Source of the DNA: Streptomyces sp. NBC_00708
Lineage (GTDB): Bacteria > Actinomycetota > Actinomycetes > Streptomycetales > Streptomycetaceae
Direction of reading: 5' to 3'
Assembly (NCBI GenBank): GCA_036226585.1
Contig: CP108997.1
Location: 3,410,001-3,474,000 of the forward strand
Length of the DNA stretch: 64,000 bases
Position 1 is the stretch's first letter; the number at the start of each line of letters is the position of its first letter. This document shows positions 51,457 to 64,000 of this stretch, in pieces. The notes beneath the pieces were generated by a model. It saw only the letters and a program-made list of their open reading frames with translations. It made no database searches and had not been told where the DNA came from. Both the position numbers and the translations under genes were made by a program.

Positions 51457-53399
51457 GCGCTTCCCCTCGTCATCCGTGCGGCTGCCCCGCGGCGACCGCG
51501 TACATATACGAACACGGCCAGGACCACGGCCATGGCGGCAGCCCCCGCGCCCGCGGCCGCAACGACGGCCCATCCTGCCCCTCCCGCATCACCGCTGTCT
51601 GCGGAGGCGGCGGAATCGCCCCGATTGTCCGCACCGTCGGCGTTCCCGCCCGGCTTCTCCGCGACCGTCGGGGCGTCGTCTCCCGGACCGGTGCGTTCCT
51701 CGCCCAGCACCGCCACCCGCAGGACCACCCCGATCTCCGGGTTCTCCGCGATCTCCGCGGCGCCTGCGCCCAGGGTCACCGAGATGTAGAAATCGCCCCC
51801 GACGTGCACCGGCTGGACCTCGGAGCGGTTCTCGTAGCGGTTGGTCCAGGCGACGGGAACCCCACCCATCCGGACCGCCGCGGGCCTGCCGTCATACATC
51901 GTGCTCGCCCGGAACTCACCGCCCTCGCCGAGCGGATGGCGGGCCGGTGTGTAGAGCCGGCTGGCACCGTACGAGTACGTTCCCCCGGGCCGGTCCACCG
52001 TGGGCTCGTTCGCGAACTCCACGTCGTACACCACCTGCTGGCCCCAGCCCGCCGGCACCTTGTACCAGAGCGTCTGCGACGGCAGGATCCGGTCGCGCCA
52101 CACGCCCCGGCCGAGTTCCCGCGCGTCGTTGAAGCCGGTGCCGCCGCGCACCTCGCGCGGATCGCCGGTGGGCAGCGTGGCGCTCCCGCCCTCGCCGTAC
52201 TCCGCCTGTGACTGCGCGGGCGTCACGCCGTCCGCCAGGGGCTTCTCGACCCCGTACACGAGCTCCAGGGGCCAACGCGCCGCGTCCGAGCCCTTCTTGC
52301 TCGCCCGCTCCACCACGAGCCGGTAGCGGCCCGCACCGTCGCAGTCGCGGCCACCGTCCGGCGAGGGGACACGGGCGACGGCGGCCGTCAGCGGCACCGC
52401 ACCCTCCCTCTGCAGGAAGCGCTCGGTGTTCGCCGCGCAGTACCCGTGCTCGGAGTGCTCGATCCTGGTGGTCAGCGCGTCGAACGCATCGACGGCCGCC
52501 CCCGGTTGCGGGACCGCGGTCGCGGCGAAGTCCGCCGTGGAAGCATCGTCGAGATCCACCGCGTAGTACCGCTTCTCGCCCGGCCCGATGGTGTCCAGGT
52601 ACTGCCCGGGAGCGAGCACGGGTGCCCGGTCGGCCGTGGCCGCGCCCGCCACCCGACGGCCCTTCAGCCGGTAGCCGTCCGCGGAGAGCTGGGCCGCGCG
52701 CTGGAGCTGACGGGCCAGCGCATCGGCGTCCGGTGCGTCGTAGTAGCGGCCGTTGCCCGCGTGCGCGATGCACTCCAACTGTTCGCGGGCGGGGCCCTTC
52801 ACCTGGAAGCCGACGGTGTCGATCCGCAGCCCGAGCCCTTCCCTGCCGAGCTGTTCCGCAACCTCGCAGGGCGCCGGCGCACCGCAGTTGTCCTCGCCGT
52901 CCGAGACCAGCAGGATCGTGCGTGTGCCGATGGCGCCGCCCGCCGGCTCCGGCAGGTCGTCGGCCGCCCTGCGCAGCGAGAGCCCGATGGGGGTGTCGCC
53001 CCGGGGCCGCACCCCCGCGACCGCTCGCTTCAGCGCGTCCCGGTCGAGCTCGCGCACCGGCTGGACGAGCCGGGTGTCCGTGCAGCCGCGCGGCCGGTCG
53101 GCGCCGTAGACCCGCAGCCCGGTCGGATGCCCGTCCGGCAGCCCGTCGACCACGGTGGAGACGGCCGCGCGGGCGCTCTCCATCCGGGTGCGCCCGGTGC
53201 CGTCGTCGTCCCCCATGGAACCGGAGGAGTCGAGCACCATGACCAGACTGCTGTTACCGCCCGACCGTCCGGCCGCCGGTGCCCCCTGTGCGTCCGGCGT
53301 CACCGCCGGGGCCGGCAGCACGCCCGCCACCAGGGCGAACAGCGCCCCGCCGATCAATGTCCCCGCCCGCACACCGCCGCGGTGATGGCCTGTCCCCAC
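51453..53399 (-). CDS. VWA-domain surface protein
   Basis: 648 residues. Signal peptide (about 10-35), a von Willebrand factor A domain (about 45-235) with the metal-ion dependent adhesion site DSSGS and a TPIG-loop threonine, then two beta-rich domains shared with the downstream paralogue, and a C-terminal transmembrane helix (about 610-635). VWA domains bind proteins with a divalent metal. The GTG at 53399 is preferred since GAGGGGG lies 5 bases upstream; a TTG at 53438 would lie in an inverted repeat. Upstream palindromes may control the two genes. Confidence 0.88.
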   Translation of the reverse strand: MGTGHHRGGVRAGTLIGGALFALVAGVLPAPAVTPDAQGAPAAGRSGGNSSLVMVLDSSGSMGDDDGTGRTRMESARAAVSTVVDGLPDGHPTGLRVYGADRPRGCTDTRLVQPVRELDRDALKRAVAGVRPRGDTPIGLSLRRAADDLPEPAGGAIGTRTILLVSDGEDNCGAPAPCEVAEQLGREGLGLRIDTVGFQVKGPAREQLECIAHAGNGRYYDAPDADALARQLQRAAQLSADGYRLKGRRVAGAATADRAPVLAPGQYLDTIGPGEKRYYAVDLDDASTADFAATAVPQPGAAVDAFDALTTRIEHSEHGYCAANTERFLQREGAVPLTAAVARVPSPDGGRDCDGAGRYRLVVERASKKGSDAARWPLELVYGVEKPLADGVTPAQSQAEYGEGGSATLPTGDPREVRGGTGFNDARELGRGVWRDRILPSQTLWYKVPAGWGQQVVYDVEFANEPTVDRPGGTYSYGASRLYTPARHPLGEGGEFRASTMYDGRPAAVRMGGVPVAWTNRYENRSEVQPVHVGGDFYISVTLGAGAAEIAENPEIGVVLRVAVLGEERTGPGDDAPTVAEKPGGNADGADNRGDSAASADSGDAGGAGWAVVAAAGAGAAAMAVVLAVFVYVRGRRGAAARMTRGSA

Positions 53400-53433
53400 C
53401 CGTGCCCCCTCGACCGAACAGCCGTCCTCTTTG

Positions 53434-53470
53434 CTCAAGCAAGCTATTGATTTGCTTGAGTGAACTCAAG
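53434..53470. promoter_or_regulatory. Inverted repeats before VWA operon
   Basis: CTCAAGCAA (53434-53442) pairs with TTGCTTGAG (53452-53460); a further CTCAAG (53465-53470) makes CTTGAG-TGAA-CTCAAG. Three half-sites in an AT-rich patch just upstream of the VWA gene suggest an operator. Confidence 0.6.
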
Positions 53471-53502
53471 AGCACAGCTGTCACGGTCCCGCAACAGCAC
53501 GA

Positions 53503-53530
53503 AGCCCCGGCCGCGTCGGCGACCGGGGCT
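53503..53530 (-). terminator. Hairpin after DLW-39 gene
   Basis: AGCCCCGG (53503-53510) and CCGGGGCT (53523-53530), downstream of the small gene on the minus strand. Confidence 0.6.
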
Positions 53531-53549
53531 CGTTCCAGGCTGTTCCGTC

Positions 53550-53684
53550 TCAGACACCCGAACCTGCGGGCACGGAGTCGGTCGCCTCCGTCCACAGATC
53601 CTGCTCGGCGCGATCCGCCTGGATCTGGCGGTACACGAGGAGCCCGCCGATGGCGGCCAGTGCGACCAGGAGAAGCTTCTTCAC
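53550..53684 (-). CDS. DLW-39-family small protein
   Basis: 44 residues: an N-terminal hydrophobic helix (about 3-17; LLLVALAAIGGLLVY) and a charged tail containing the signature DLW. Matches the small actinobacterial family known as DLW-39, of unknown function. GTG at 53684 has GAGGT 7 bases upstream, which makes a real start likely. It has its own promoter with a long palindrome (53738-53759). Confidence 0.8.
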   Translation of the reverse strand: MKKLLLVALAAIGGLLVYRQIQADRAEQDLWTEATDSVPAGSGV

Positions 53685-53991
53685 CGCGCGACCTCGTCTT
53701 TCGTTGGCGTAGGGGACTTCTGGCGCCCGACTATACACACCGGCCGATATCGGCCGGTGACCTCCCCGCAACCCAATTGGCGCCTGTGAAGGTGCGATCG
53801 GCGCCGCCCTGTGCGTACCCGTTCCTTCGCCCCGCGAGCGGCCCGCCGGGAAGCCGAGGGCGGCCGGTTGAACCATAAGAGTGGTGTTCATCTGAAGATC
53901 GGCGCGTGCACGGCGTCGGTCCACGAAATCGCGGGCCGGATCCACATCATCGGAAAGGTAAGCAAACCGGACCACCCGAAAGTGAGGGGCC
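53685..53991. other. Divergent intergenic region with 22-bp palindrome
   Basis: About 307 bases. A perfect 22-base palindrome (53738-53759; each half CACCGGCCGAT or its complement) lies directly upstream of TATAGT (minus strand, 53730-53735), a possible -10 for the DLW-39 gene. The remainder, toward 53992, shows no gene and should contain the promoter of the secreted protein. Confidence 0.65.
53738..53759. promoter_or_regulatory. Perfect 22-bp palindrome, candidate operator
   Basis: CACCGGCCGAT immediately followed by its reverse complement, without spacer. Position across the -35/-10 spacer of a candidate minus-strand promoter suggests a repressor site. Confidence 0.6.
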
Positions 53992-54369
53992 ATGAGCACC
54001 TTCAAGGCCAAGAGCATCTGGACCGCCTTCATCACCGCCTTCTTCGCCCTCCTCGCGTCGCTGGGCCTCGCGAGCTCCACCACCGCCGCCGCGGAAACCA
54101 CGAACACGAACACGGAGCCGGCGGCGACGACCCAGGAGCACGCCCCGGCGGCCCGCGCAACCGCGGCCGGCCCTTCGGTGCGATGGACCCTTCCGCGTGA
54201 CCGGGCCCTGCCGCCGACGATGAAGCAGCGCATCAGGGCCGAGGCCCACGGCTCCTCACCCGCCACCCGGCATCTGTCGTCCGACGCGAAGAACACCGTG
54301 AACACCACCGGAACCGCCCGCACCTCGCACGGCACCACGGCGCAGGACGCCTCGCTCCTCCCACCGTGA
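53992..54369 (+). CDS. Small secreted protein, DUF6344-like
   Basis: 125 residues. A hydrophobic N-terminal segment (about 8-28) reads as a signal peptide, followed by a Thr/Ala-rich disordered chain with a short motif RWTLPRDRALPPTMKQRIRAE split as RWTLPRDRALPP and MKQRIRAE. The DUF6344 name is from memory and not certain. Start ATG 53992 with GTGAGGGG upstream. Found near gyrase in streptomycetes; no known function. Confidence 0.7.
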   Translation: MSTFKAKSIWTAFITAFFALLASLGLASSTTAAAETTNTNTEPAATTQEHAPAARATAAGPSVRWTLPRDRALPPTMKQRIRAEAHGSSPATRHLSSDAKNTVNTTGTARTSHGTTAQDASLLPP

Positions 54370-54546
54370 CAGCGCCGCCGCTGATCCCCTGAGCCCCCGG
54401 GCCGGTACACACCGGACGGGGGCTTTCCCGTGCGCCCGCACATCCACACACCCCGAATGAGTAGGTGTACTCACGCCCGGAGAACGGCCGGCCACGAGCA
54501 TGAGAAGCACACAGCACGACAGAAACGCTTCTTCCGGGGGGAATCC

Positions 54547-54876
54547 ATGCACGCTCGCACTCGCGCCCTGTTCCGTCTGACCTTCGCCAACCCCGTCTCC
54601 GCGGTCTACCTGGGGATCGTCGGCGCCTCCGTCGTGTCCGAGGTGCTCGTCGCGACGTTCGGGGACCCCGGCTTCATCGGCATCTGGCCGTTCCTGCTGA
54701 CCGCCCCGGCCTCCCTGCTGTTCACGATGCTGGGCGTCGACGTCTGGGGCACCACGGAGGTTTCGTACTGGTACGTGACCGGCGGCATCGTCGCCAGTGC
54801 CCTGGTCCAGGCATTCGTCCTCGGCGCGCTCACCGAGACACTGCTCGGCCGCCTGCGCCGCACGGCCACGAGATGA
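54547..54876 (+). CDS. Small membrane protein (SCO4225-like family possible)
   Basis: 109 residues with three hydrophobic helices (about 15-36, 43-60, 77-98). ATG at 54547 is used because GGGGGGAATCC is close upstream; upstream in-frame codons do not look coding. It resembles a small streptomycete membrane family that I recall under the name SCO4225, without certainty. Single gene, ending before the tRNA-Ile terminator. Confidence 0.65.
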   Translation: MHARTRALFRLTFANPVSAVYLGIVGASVVSEVLVATFGDPGFIGIWPFLLTAPASLLFTMLGVDVWGTTEVSYWYVTGGIVASALVQAFVLGALTETLLGRLRRTATR

Positions 54877-54907
54877 CGCCCCGTTCCGGGACGACGCCCC
54901 GGAACGG

Positions 54908-54943
54908 CGAAGGCCCCCCACCGTTTCCGGTGAGGGGCCTTCG
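54908..54943 (-). terminator. Terminator of tRNA-Ile
   Basis: CGAAGGCCCC.CACC pairs with GGTG.GGGGCCTTCG around GTTTCC, one mismatched base. It is directly downstream of the tRNA on the minus strand and also faces the plus-strand membrane gene. Confidence 0.85.
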
Positions 54944-54946
54944 TGC

Positions 54947-55023
54947 TGGTGGGGCTAACAGGATTTGAACCTGTGGCCTCATCCTTATCAGGGATGCGCT
55001 CTAACCAACTGAGCTATAGCCCC
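54947..55023 (-). tRNA. tRNA-Ile (anticodon GAT)
   Basis: 77 bases with the CCA end encoded. Acceptor GGGGCTA/TAGCCCC, anticodon stem CATCC/GGATG with loop CTGATAA (anticodon GAT), D-arm TAGCTCAGTTGG and T-arm GTTCAAATC. It stands 76 bases after the DUF3566 gene, on the same strand. Confidence 0.97.
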
Positions 55024-55099
55024 GCCGCGCTTTTCCGTCGCGCTGACTTCTGAAGATTAGCGCACGTCGGGGCCAGTCCCAAAATCGATAGCCGCCGGG

Positions 55100-55789
55100 C
55101 TACTCGTCCTCGGCCAGCGTCAGCTCGACACCGCCCACGAAGCCCGCCGACAGGTTGTAGATGAAGGCGCCCAGCGTCGCCAGCGCGGTGGCGAGGACCA
55201 CGTCGATCACCGCGATGACCGAGGTGAAGACGAGGACCCTCGGCAGCGAAAGGAACGCCTGCAGGTCGAAGCCGTTGCCCTCGTTGGAACCGGTCGCCTC
55301 GCTGATGGTGCCGCCCACGGTGGAGAAGACGCCCATCGCGTCCATCACCATCCACAGGACCGCCGACGCCACCACCGTGCAGATGCCGAGTGCGATGGAC
55401 AGCAGGAAGCTGACCTTCATCACCGACCACGGATCGGCCTTGGCGACGCGCAGACGCGCCTTGCGGGTACGCGGAGTGGTCCGCGCCCCCGTCCGCGGCT
55501 TGCGGGCCGCCTGGGCGGCCCCCATGCCCTGCTGGCCGCCGTAGGTCCGCCCGCCGCCCTGGGTCCCGCCCGGGGGCGAGGGGTAGGCCTGCGGCGGGTG
55601 GTACGGGCCCGCCTGGCCCGGTGCGGGTTCCCGCTCTCCGGGCAGCGGCCCGGTCGCGTAACCCTCGTACTGGGGCTGAGGGCCCCGGGTATCCGTCACA
55701 GTGCCCCCTTGGGAGTCCGTGGCGGGGCCACGGGCACCGTTACCTCCGGCTCCGGAAGCGGCCGAACCGGCGCCCGTGGCTCCACTCAC
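55100..55789 (-). CDS. DUF3566 transmembrane protein
   Basis: 229 residues. Disordered, Gly/Pro-rich N-terminal half (1-105), then a basic stretch and the DUF3566 domain with two transmembrane helices (about 125-150 and 185-212). Conserved directly after gyrA in actinobacteria (Rv0007-like in mycobacteria). GTG at 55789, three bases from the gyrA stop, so transcribed with the gyrase genes. Function unknown; may be connected to cell division or membrane. Confidence 0.9.
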   Translation of the reverse strand: MSGATGAGSAASGAGGNGARGPATDSQGGTVTDTRGPQPQYEGYATGPLPGEREPAPGQAGPYHPPQAYPSPPGGTQGGGRTYGGQQGMGAAQAARKPRTGARTTPRTRKARLRVAKADPWSVMKVSFLLSIALGICTVVASAVLWMVMDAMGVFSTVGGTISEATGSNEGNGFDLQAFLSLPRVLVFTSVIAVIDVVLATALATLGAFIYNLSAGFVGGVELTLAEDE

Positions 55790-55792
55790 GCT

Positions 55793-58462
<2,670 letters not shown>

Positions 58463-58508
58463 TGCTGGTCAAAGTCCTTTCGCGCTGCGGCTTGCTTGTA
58501 CGGCCGAC

Positions 58509-60973
<2,465 letters not shown>

Positions 60974-61537
60974 TCAGCCGTAGGTGTCGCCGGGGCCCGT
61001 GCTCCCCGGGGCCCTGAGCGGACCGAACCGGCGCTGCGGGCCGCCCGGACCCTGCACCTTGATCATCCGCACCGTGCCGTTGCCCAGGTCCGCGTTGAGC
61101 CGGGCCACCAGCTGGGGGGCCAGCAGCCTCAGCTGCGTCGCCCACACCGTCGAATCGCACTGAACCGTCAGCACCCGCTGGTCCGGTTCCTCGTCGTACC
61201 GCACCGGCACGCAGTGGAGGGCGAGATCTTCACCGACGATCTGCGGCCAGCGGCCCATCACCCCGCCCACCGCCGCCGGGGTCTCCCAGCCGCGCTCGGT
61301 GATCAGCCGGTTGATCGCCGAGCCCAGCGGCAGCGGATCACGCCCGTCCGCCCGCGCCCCTGAACGCAGCCCGCCGCCCCGCCGCGCCTGCTTCTTCTGC
61401 TGCGCCGCCGCACCGCGGGCCCGCGCCTGCTCCTTCGCCGCGCGCAGGGCCACCCGGGCCAGGTCCACCCCGGACGGCTCGGCCGGCTTCGCCCGGTCCT
61501 CGGGGCCCGGGGTCTTCCCCTCTCCGTCGCCGCTCAC
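60974..61537 (-). CDS. DUF721 (DciA-like) protein
   Basis: 187 residues. DUF721 domain at about 70-165 with [14 protein letters not shown] and the [12 protein letters not shown] motif. DciA proteins load or operate the replicative helicase DnaB in bacteria lacking DnaC, which fits the position between recF and gyrB, close to oriC. The N-terminal 65 residues are basic and disordered. GTG at 61537 overlaps the recF stop by 4 bases (GTGA). Confidence 0.9.
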   Translation of the reverse strand: MSGDGEGKTPGPEDRAKPAEPSGVDLARVALRAAKEQARARGAAAQQKKQARRGGGLRSGARADGRDPLPLGSAINRLITERGWETPAAVGGVMGRWPQIVGEDLALHCVPVRYDEEPDQRVLTVQCDSTVWATQLRLLAPQLVARLNADLGNGTVRMIKVQGPGGPQRRFGPLRAPGSTGPGDTYG

Positions 61538-62664
61538 ACCCGCTCCACCTCACCGGCGGTCACCGCGTACCGCGTCCCGGCGAGCGCCCCCGGCACGTCG
61601 TCGTCCACCGCCGCCGTGACCAGCACCTGCTCGGCCGGCGCCACCAGCTCCGCCAGCCGCTCCCGGCGGCGGGCGTCCAGCTCGGCGAAGACGTCGTCCA
61701 GCACCAGCACCGGTTCGTTGCCCTCGCTCCGCAGCAGCTCGTACGAGGCCAGCCGCAGCGCCAGCGCGTACGACCAGGACTCCCCGTGGCTCGCGTACCC
61801 CTTCGCGGGCATCCCGCGCAGCCCCAGCACCAAGTCGTCGCGGTGCGGGCCGACCAGTGTCACGCCGCGCTCGATCTCCTGCTTGCGGACGCCGGCCAGG
61901 GCCTCGACGATCTGGGCGTACAGCTCTTCGCGCGTGCGCGCGGGGCCGGCTTCGGCGCCGACGGTGCTGCGGTAGTCCAGCGTCACCGGCCCTCCGCCCG
62001 GCGCGACGTCCCCGTACGCCTTGTCCGCCAGTGGCTGGAGCGTGGCGATCAGGTCCAGGCGCTGCGCCAGCATTTCCGCGCCGACCCCGGCCAGGTGCTG
62101 GTCCCACACGTCGAGCGTCGACAGGTCCAGGGAGCGTCCGCCGTGCCTGCGCGCCATCGCCGCGGACTTCAGCAGGGTGTTCCGCTGCTTCAGAACCCGC
62201 TCGTAGTCGGAACGCACCCCGGCCATCCTCGGCGAGCGCGCGGTGACCAGCTCGTCCAGGAACCGCCGGCGCTCGCCGGGGTCGCCCTTCACCAGCGCCA
62301 GGTCCTCCGGCGCGAACAGCACCGTCCGCACGATGCCCAGCACATCACGCGGCCTGACCTGCGACGATCTATTGATCCGGGCGCGGTTGGCCCGGCCCGG
62401 GTTGAGCTCCAGCTCGACCAGCTGCGAGCGCTCGCCCTGGGTGACGGCCGCCCTGATCACCGCACGCTCGGCGCCCATGCGGACGAGCGGGGCGTCCGAG
62501 GAGACGCGGTGGCTGCCGAGCGTGGCGAGATAGCCGACGGCCTCGACCAGATTCGTCTTGCCCTGGCCGTTGGCCCCCACGAACGCGATGACGCCCGGGT
62601 CGAGGGGCACCTCGACCCGGGCGTACGAGCGGAAGTCGGCCAGCGACAGATGCGTGACGTGCAT
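61534..62664 (-). CDS. recF: DNA replication and repair protein RecF
   Basis: 376 residues. SMC-like ATPase that loads RecA at gaps. Walker [10 protein letters not shown] near residue 30, signature and Walker [13 protein letters not shown] near 318. ATG at 62664 begins [14 protein letters not shown], the family start. Coupled to the DUF721 gene. Confidence 0.97.
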   Translation of the reverse strand: MHVTHLSLADFRSYARVEVPLDPGVIAFVGANGQGKTNLVEAVGYLATLGSHRVSSDAPLVRMGAERAVIRAAVTQGERSQLVELELNPGRANRARINRSSQVRPRDVLGIVRTVLFAPEDLALVKGDPGERRRFLDELVTARSPRMAGVRSDYERVLKQRNTLLKSAAMARRHGGRSLDLSTLDVWDQHLAGVGAEMLAQRLDLIATLQPLADKAYGDVAPGGGPVTLDYRSTVGAEAGPARTREELYAQIVEALAGVRKQEIERGVTLVGPHRDDLVLGLRGMPAKGYASHGESWSYALALRLASYELLRSEGNEPVLVLDDVFAELDARRRERLAELVAPAEQVLVTAAVDDDVPGALAGTRYAVTAGEVERV

Positions 62665-62748
62665 GGTGTGCGCCGACCTTCCCGGCTTCCTGCTCCGTGC
62701 TCCACCGGGTGGGAGAGGCGGTCGGCCCCTCCCACCCGTCGTTGCGGG

Positions 62749-63627
62749 TTACTTCTTGTTCTCGACCGCGTGGCCACCGAACTGGTTGCGCAGCGCGGCG
62801 ATCATCTTCATCTGCGGGGAGTCGTCCTGGCGCGAGGCGAAGCGCGCGAAGAGCGACGCGGTGATCGCGGGCAGCGGCACGGCGTTGTCGATCGCGGCCT
62901 CCACCGTCCAGCGGCCCTCGCCCGAGTCGGCGGCGTAGCCGCGGAGCTTGTCGAGGTGCTCGTCGTCGTCGAGGGCGTTGACCGCCAGGTCGAGCAGCCA
63001 GGAGCGGATGACCGTGCCCTCCTGCCAGGAGCGGAAGACCTCGCGCACGTCGGTGACGGAGTCGACCTTCTCCAGGAGCTCCCAGCCCTCGGCATAGGCC
63101 TGCATCATGGCGTACTCGATGCCGTTGTGGACCATCTTCGCGAAGTGGCCGGCGCCGACCTTGCCCGCGTGGACCGAGCCGAAGTCGCCCTCGGGCTTGA
63201 GCGCGTCGAAGATCGGCTGGACCTTCGCCACGTCCTCGGTGTCGCCGCCGTACATGAGCGCGTAGCCGTTCTCCAGGCCCCAGACACCGCCGGAGACGCC
63301 GCAGTCGACGAAGCCGATGCCCTTGCGGCGCAGCTCCTCCGCGTGCTTCTCGTCGTCGGTCCAGCGGCTGTTCCCGCCGTCCACGACGATGTCGCCGGGC
63401 GAGAGCAGCTCGGCCAGCTCGTCGACCGTCGACTGGGTCGCGGCTCCGGCCGGCACCATCACCCACACGACCCGGGGGCCCTTGAGCTTGCCCACAAGCT
63501 CTTCCAGGCTGTGGACATCGGCGAGATCCGGATTGCGGTCGTAACCGATGACGGTGTGGCCTGCGCGGCGGATGCGCTCGCGCATGTTGCCGCCCATCTT
63601 GCCGAGGCCGACGAGACCGAGCTCCAT
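62749..63627 (-). CDS. gnd: 6-phosphogluconate dehydrogenase, decarboxylating, short form
   Basis: 292 residues, the short (GndA/NAD-type) form, against about 470 for the long one. Rossmann motif GLVGLGKMGGNM at the start, DGGNSRWTDD, and catalytic Lys in GHFAKMVHNGIEYA (about residue 175). Converts 6-phosphogluconate to ribulose 5-phosphate. ATG at 63627, GGAA upstream; upstream Met at 63663 is out of the family frame length. Located between dnaN and recF, as in other Streptomyces. Confidence 0.94.
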   Translation of the reverse strand: MELGLVGLGKMGGNMRERIRRAGHTVIGYDRNPDLADVHSLEELVGKLKGPRVVWVMVPAGAATQSTVDELAELLSPGDIVVDGGNSRWTDDEKHAEELRRKGIGFVDCGVSGGVWGLENGYALMYGGDTEDVAKVQPIFDALKPEGDFGSVHAGKVGAGHFAKMVHNGIEYAMMQAYAEGWELLEKVDSVTDVREVFRSWQEGTVIRSWLLDLAVNALDDDEHLDKLRGYAADSGEGRWTVEAAIDNAVPLPAITASLFARFASRQDDSPQMKMIAALRNQFGGHAVENKK

Positions 63628-63756
63628 CAGAGATTCCTTAGCGTTGTGCCGATTCGTACCCAAGTCCGAGCCTACGCCCGGAAGGGGACAGGACGCCGGG
63701 CGTGCTCGGCGCTGAACACGTCCGTCGGGCCCCGCCGGGGCGGGGCCGGGGAGGGG

Positions 63757-64000
63757 TCAGCCGGAGAGGCGGACCGGCATGATCAGGTACTTGTACGCGT
63801 CGTCCGCCTCGGCGTCCACGGCCGGGCGGCCGCTGAGCAGCGCCGGCTTGGTGGAGGTCGTGAAGGAGAGCTGGGCGACCGGGGAGTCGATGGCGCTCAG
63901 GCCGTCGAGCAGGAAGGTCGGGTTGAAGGCGATCGAGATGTCGTCGCCCTCCAGCACGGCGTCGACCCTTTCCACAGCCTGTGCGTCGTCGCTGGATCCC
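63757..64000 (-). CDS. dnaN: DNA polymerase III sliding clamp, C-terminal part
   Basis: Only the last about 80 residues are in the window; the frame is open to the right edge. The end YLIMPVRLSG matches the clamp C terminus (YxxMPxRL). It confirms that oriC, normally upstream of dnaN, lies just beyond the edge, and the gene is transcribed leftward with gnd, recF and gyrase. Confidence 0.97.
   Translation of the reverse strand, partial: GSSDDAQAVERVDAVLEGDDISIAFNPTFLLDGLSAIDSPVAQLSFTTSTKPALLSGRPAVDAEADDAYKYLIMPVRLSG

Noticed and set aside
63965..63980. DnaA box-like TTTCCACA in dnaN
   Set aside because: Off-consensus and inside coding sequence.

Overview
The window is very GC-rich actinobacterial chromosome and almost certainly comes from a Streptomyces close to the replication origin. 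The right edge carries the syntenic block dnaN (cut), gnd, recF, a DUF721 gene, gyrB, gyrA and a DUF3566 gene, all reading leftward. oriC should therefore lie about 1 kb beyond base 64000. Two exact copies of the Streptomyces parS sequence (GTTTCACGTGAAAC), many intergenic DnaA boxes, and streptomycete genes such as crgA, class E sortases, a Bpa-type proteasome activator and the fha-pstP-SEDS-PBP-pknB operon support this. Gene order resembles, from memory, the S. coelicolor SCO3820-SCO3878 interval. I see no insertion sequence, prophage or CRISPR array; this is core chromosome.

Left part (1-13.4 kb): two divergent Hanks-type Ser/Thr kinases (the first cut by the window edge), a small membrane protein, a PadR regulator with a palindromic operator over its own start, a MacB/FtsX-type ABC exporter, the proteasome activator Bpa, a quinone oxidoreductase, a TrkA-N potassium channel carrying parS at its start, a MoeA-like protein with a repeat-rich N-terminal extension, and a MobA-like nucleotidyltransferase fused to DUF6457.

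Catabolic part (13.4-27 kb): a branched-chain 2-oxoacid dehydrogenase operon (E1alpha-E1beta-E2) divergent from an Lrp/AsnC regulator, then a TetR regulator (PaaR-like) divergent from paaN, and further on the paaABCDE phenylacetyl-CoA epoxidase operon. A 14-bp palindrome of the form ACCGAtCGttCGGT stands before paaN and before paaA, and a one-mismatch copy lies between the dehydrogenase operon and its Lrp gene. This suggests one regulator couples aromatic and branched-chain acid breakdown. Three translationally coupled genes (DUF5819, HTTM membrane protein, SpoU RNA methyltransferase) sit between paaN and paaA.

Middle part (27-47.5 kb): rhodanese, J-domain protein, DUF2252 protein, a YhgE-like membrane protein with a divergent MarR gene and three evenly spaced operators, a second parS, tRNA-Leu, the cell-wall signalling and growth operon (two FHA proteins, PP2C phosphatase, SEDS protein, PBP, PASTA kinase), two class E sortases, a TrpG/PabA-type amidotransferase, a DUF881 protein, crgA, a DnaA-box cluster flanking two hairpins, rhomboid, cyclophilin and a DUF5324 protein.

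Right part (47.5-64 kb): tRNA-Ala, an XRE regulator and a kinase without extracellular sensor, a VWA-domain surface protein with a downstream paralogue lacking the VWA domain, three small proteins, tRNA-Ile and the gyrase/recF/dnaN block. Genes on the minus strand are co-directional with the fork leaving oriC; the pknB/SEDS operon is head-on.
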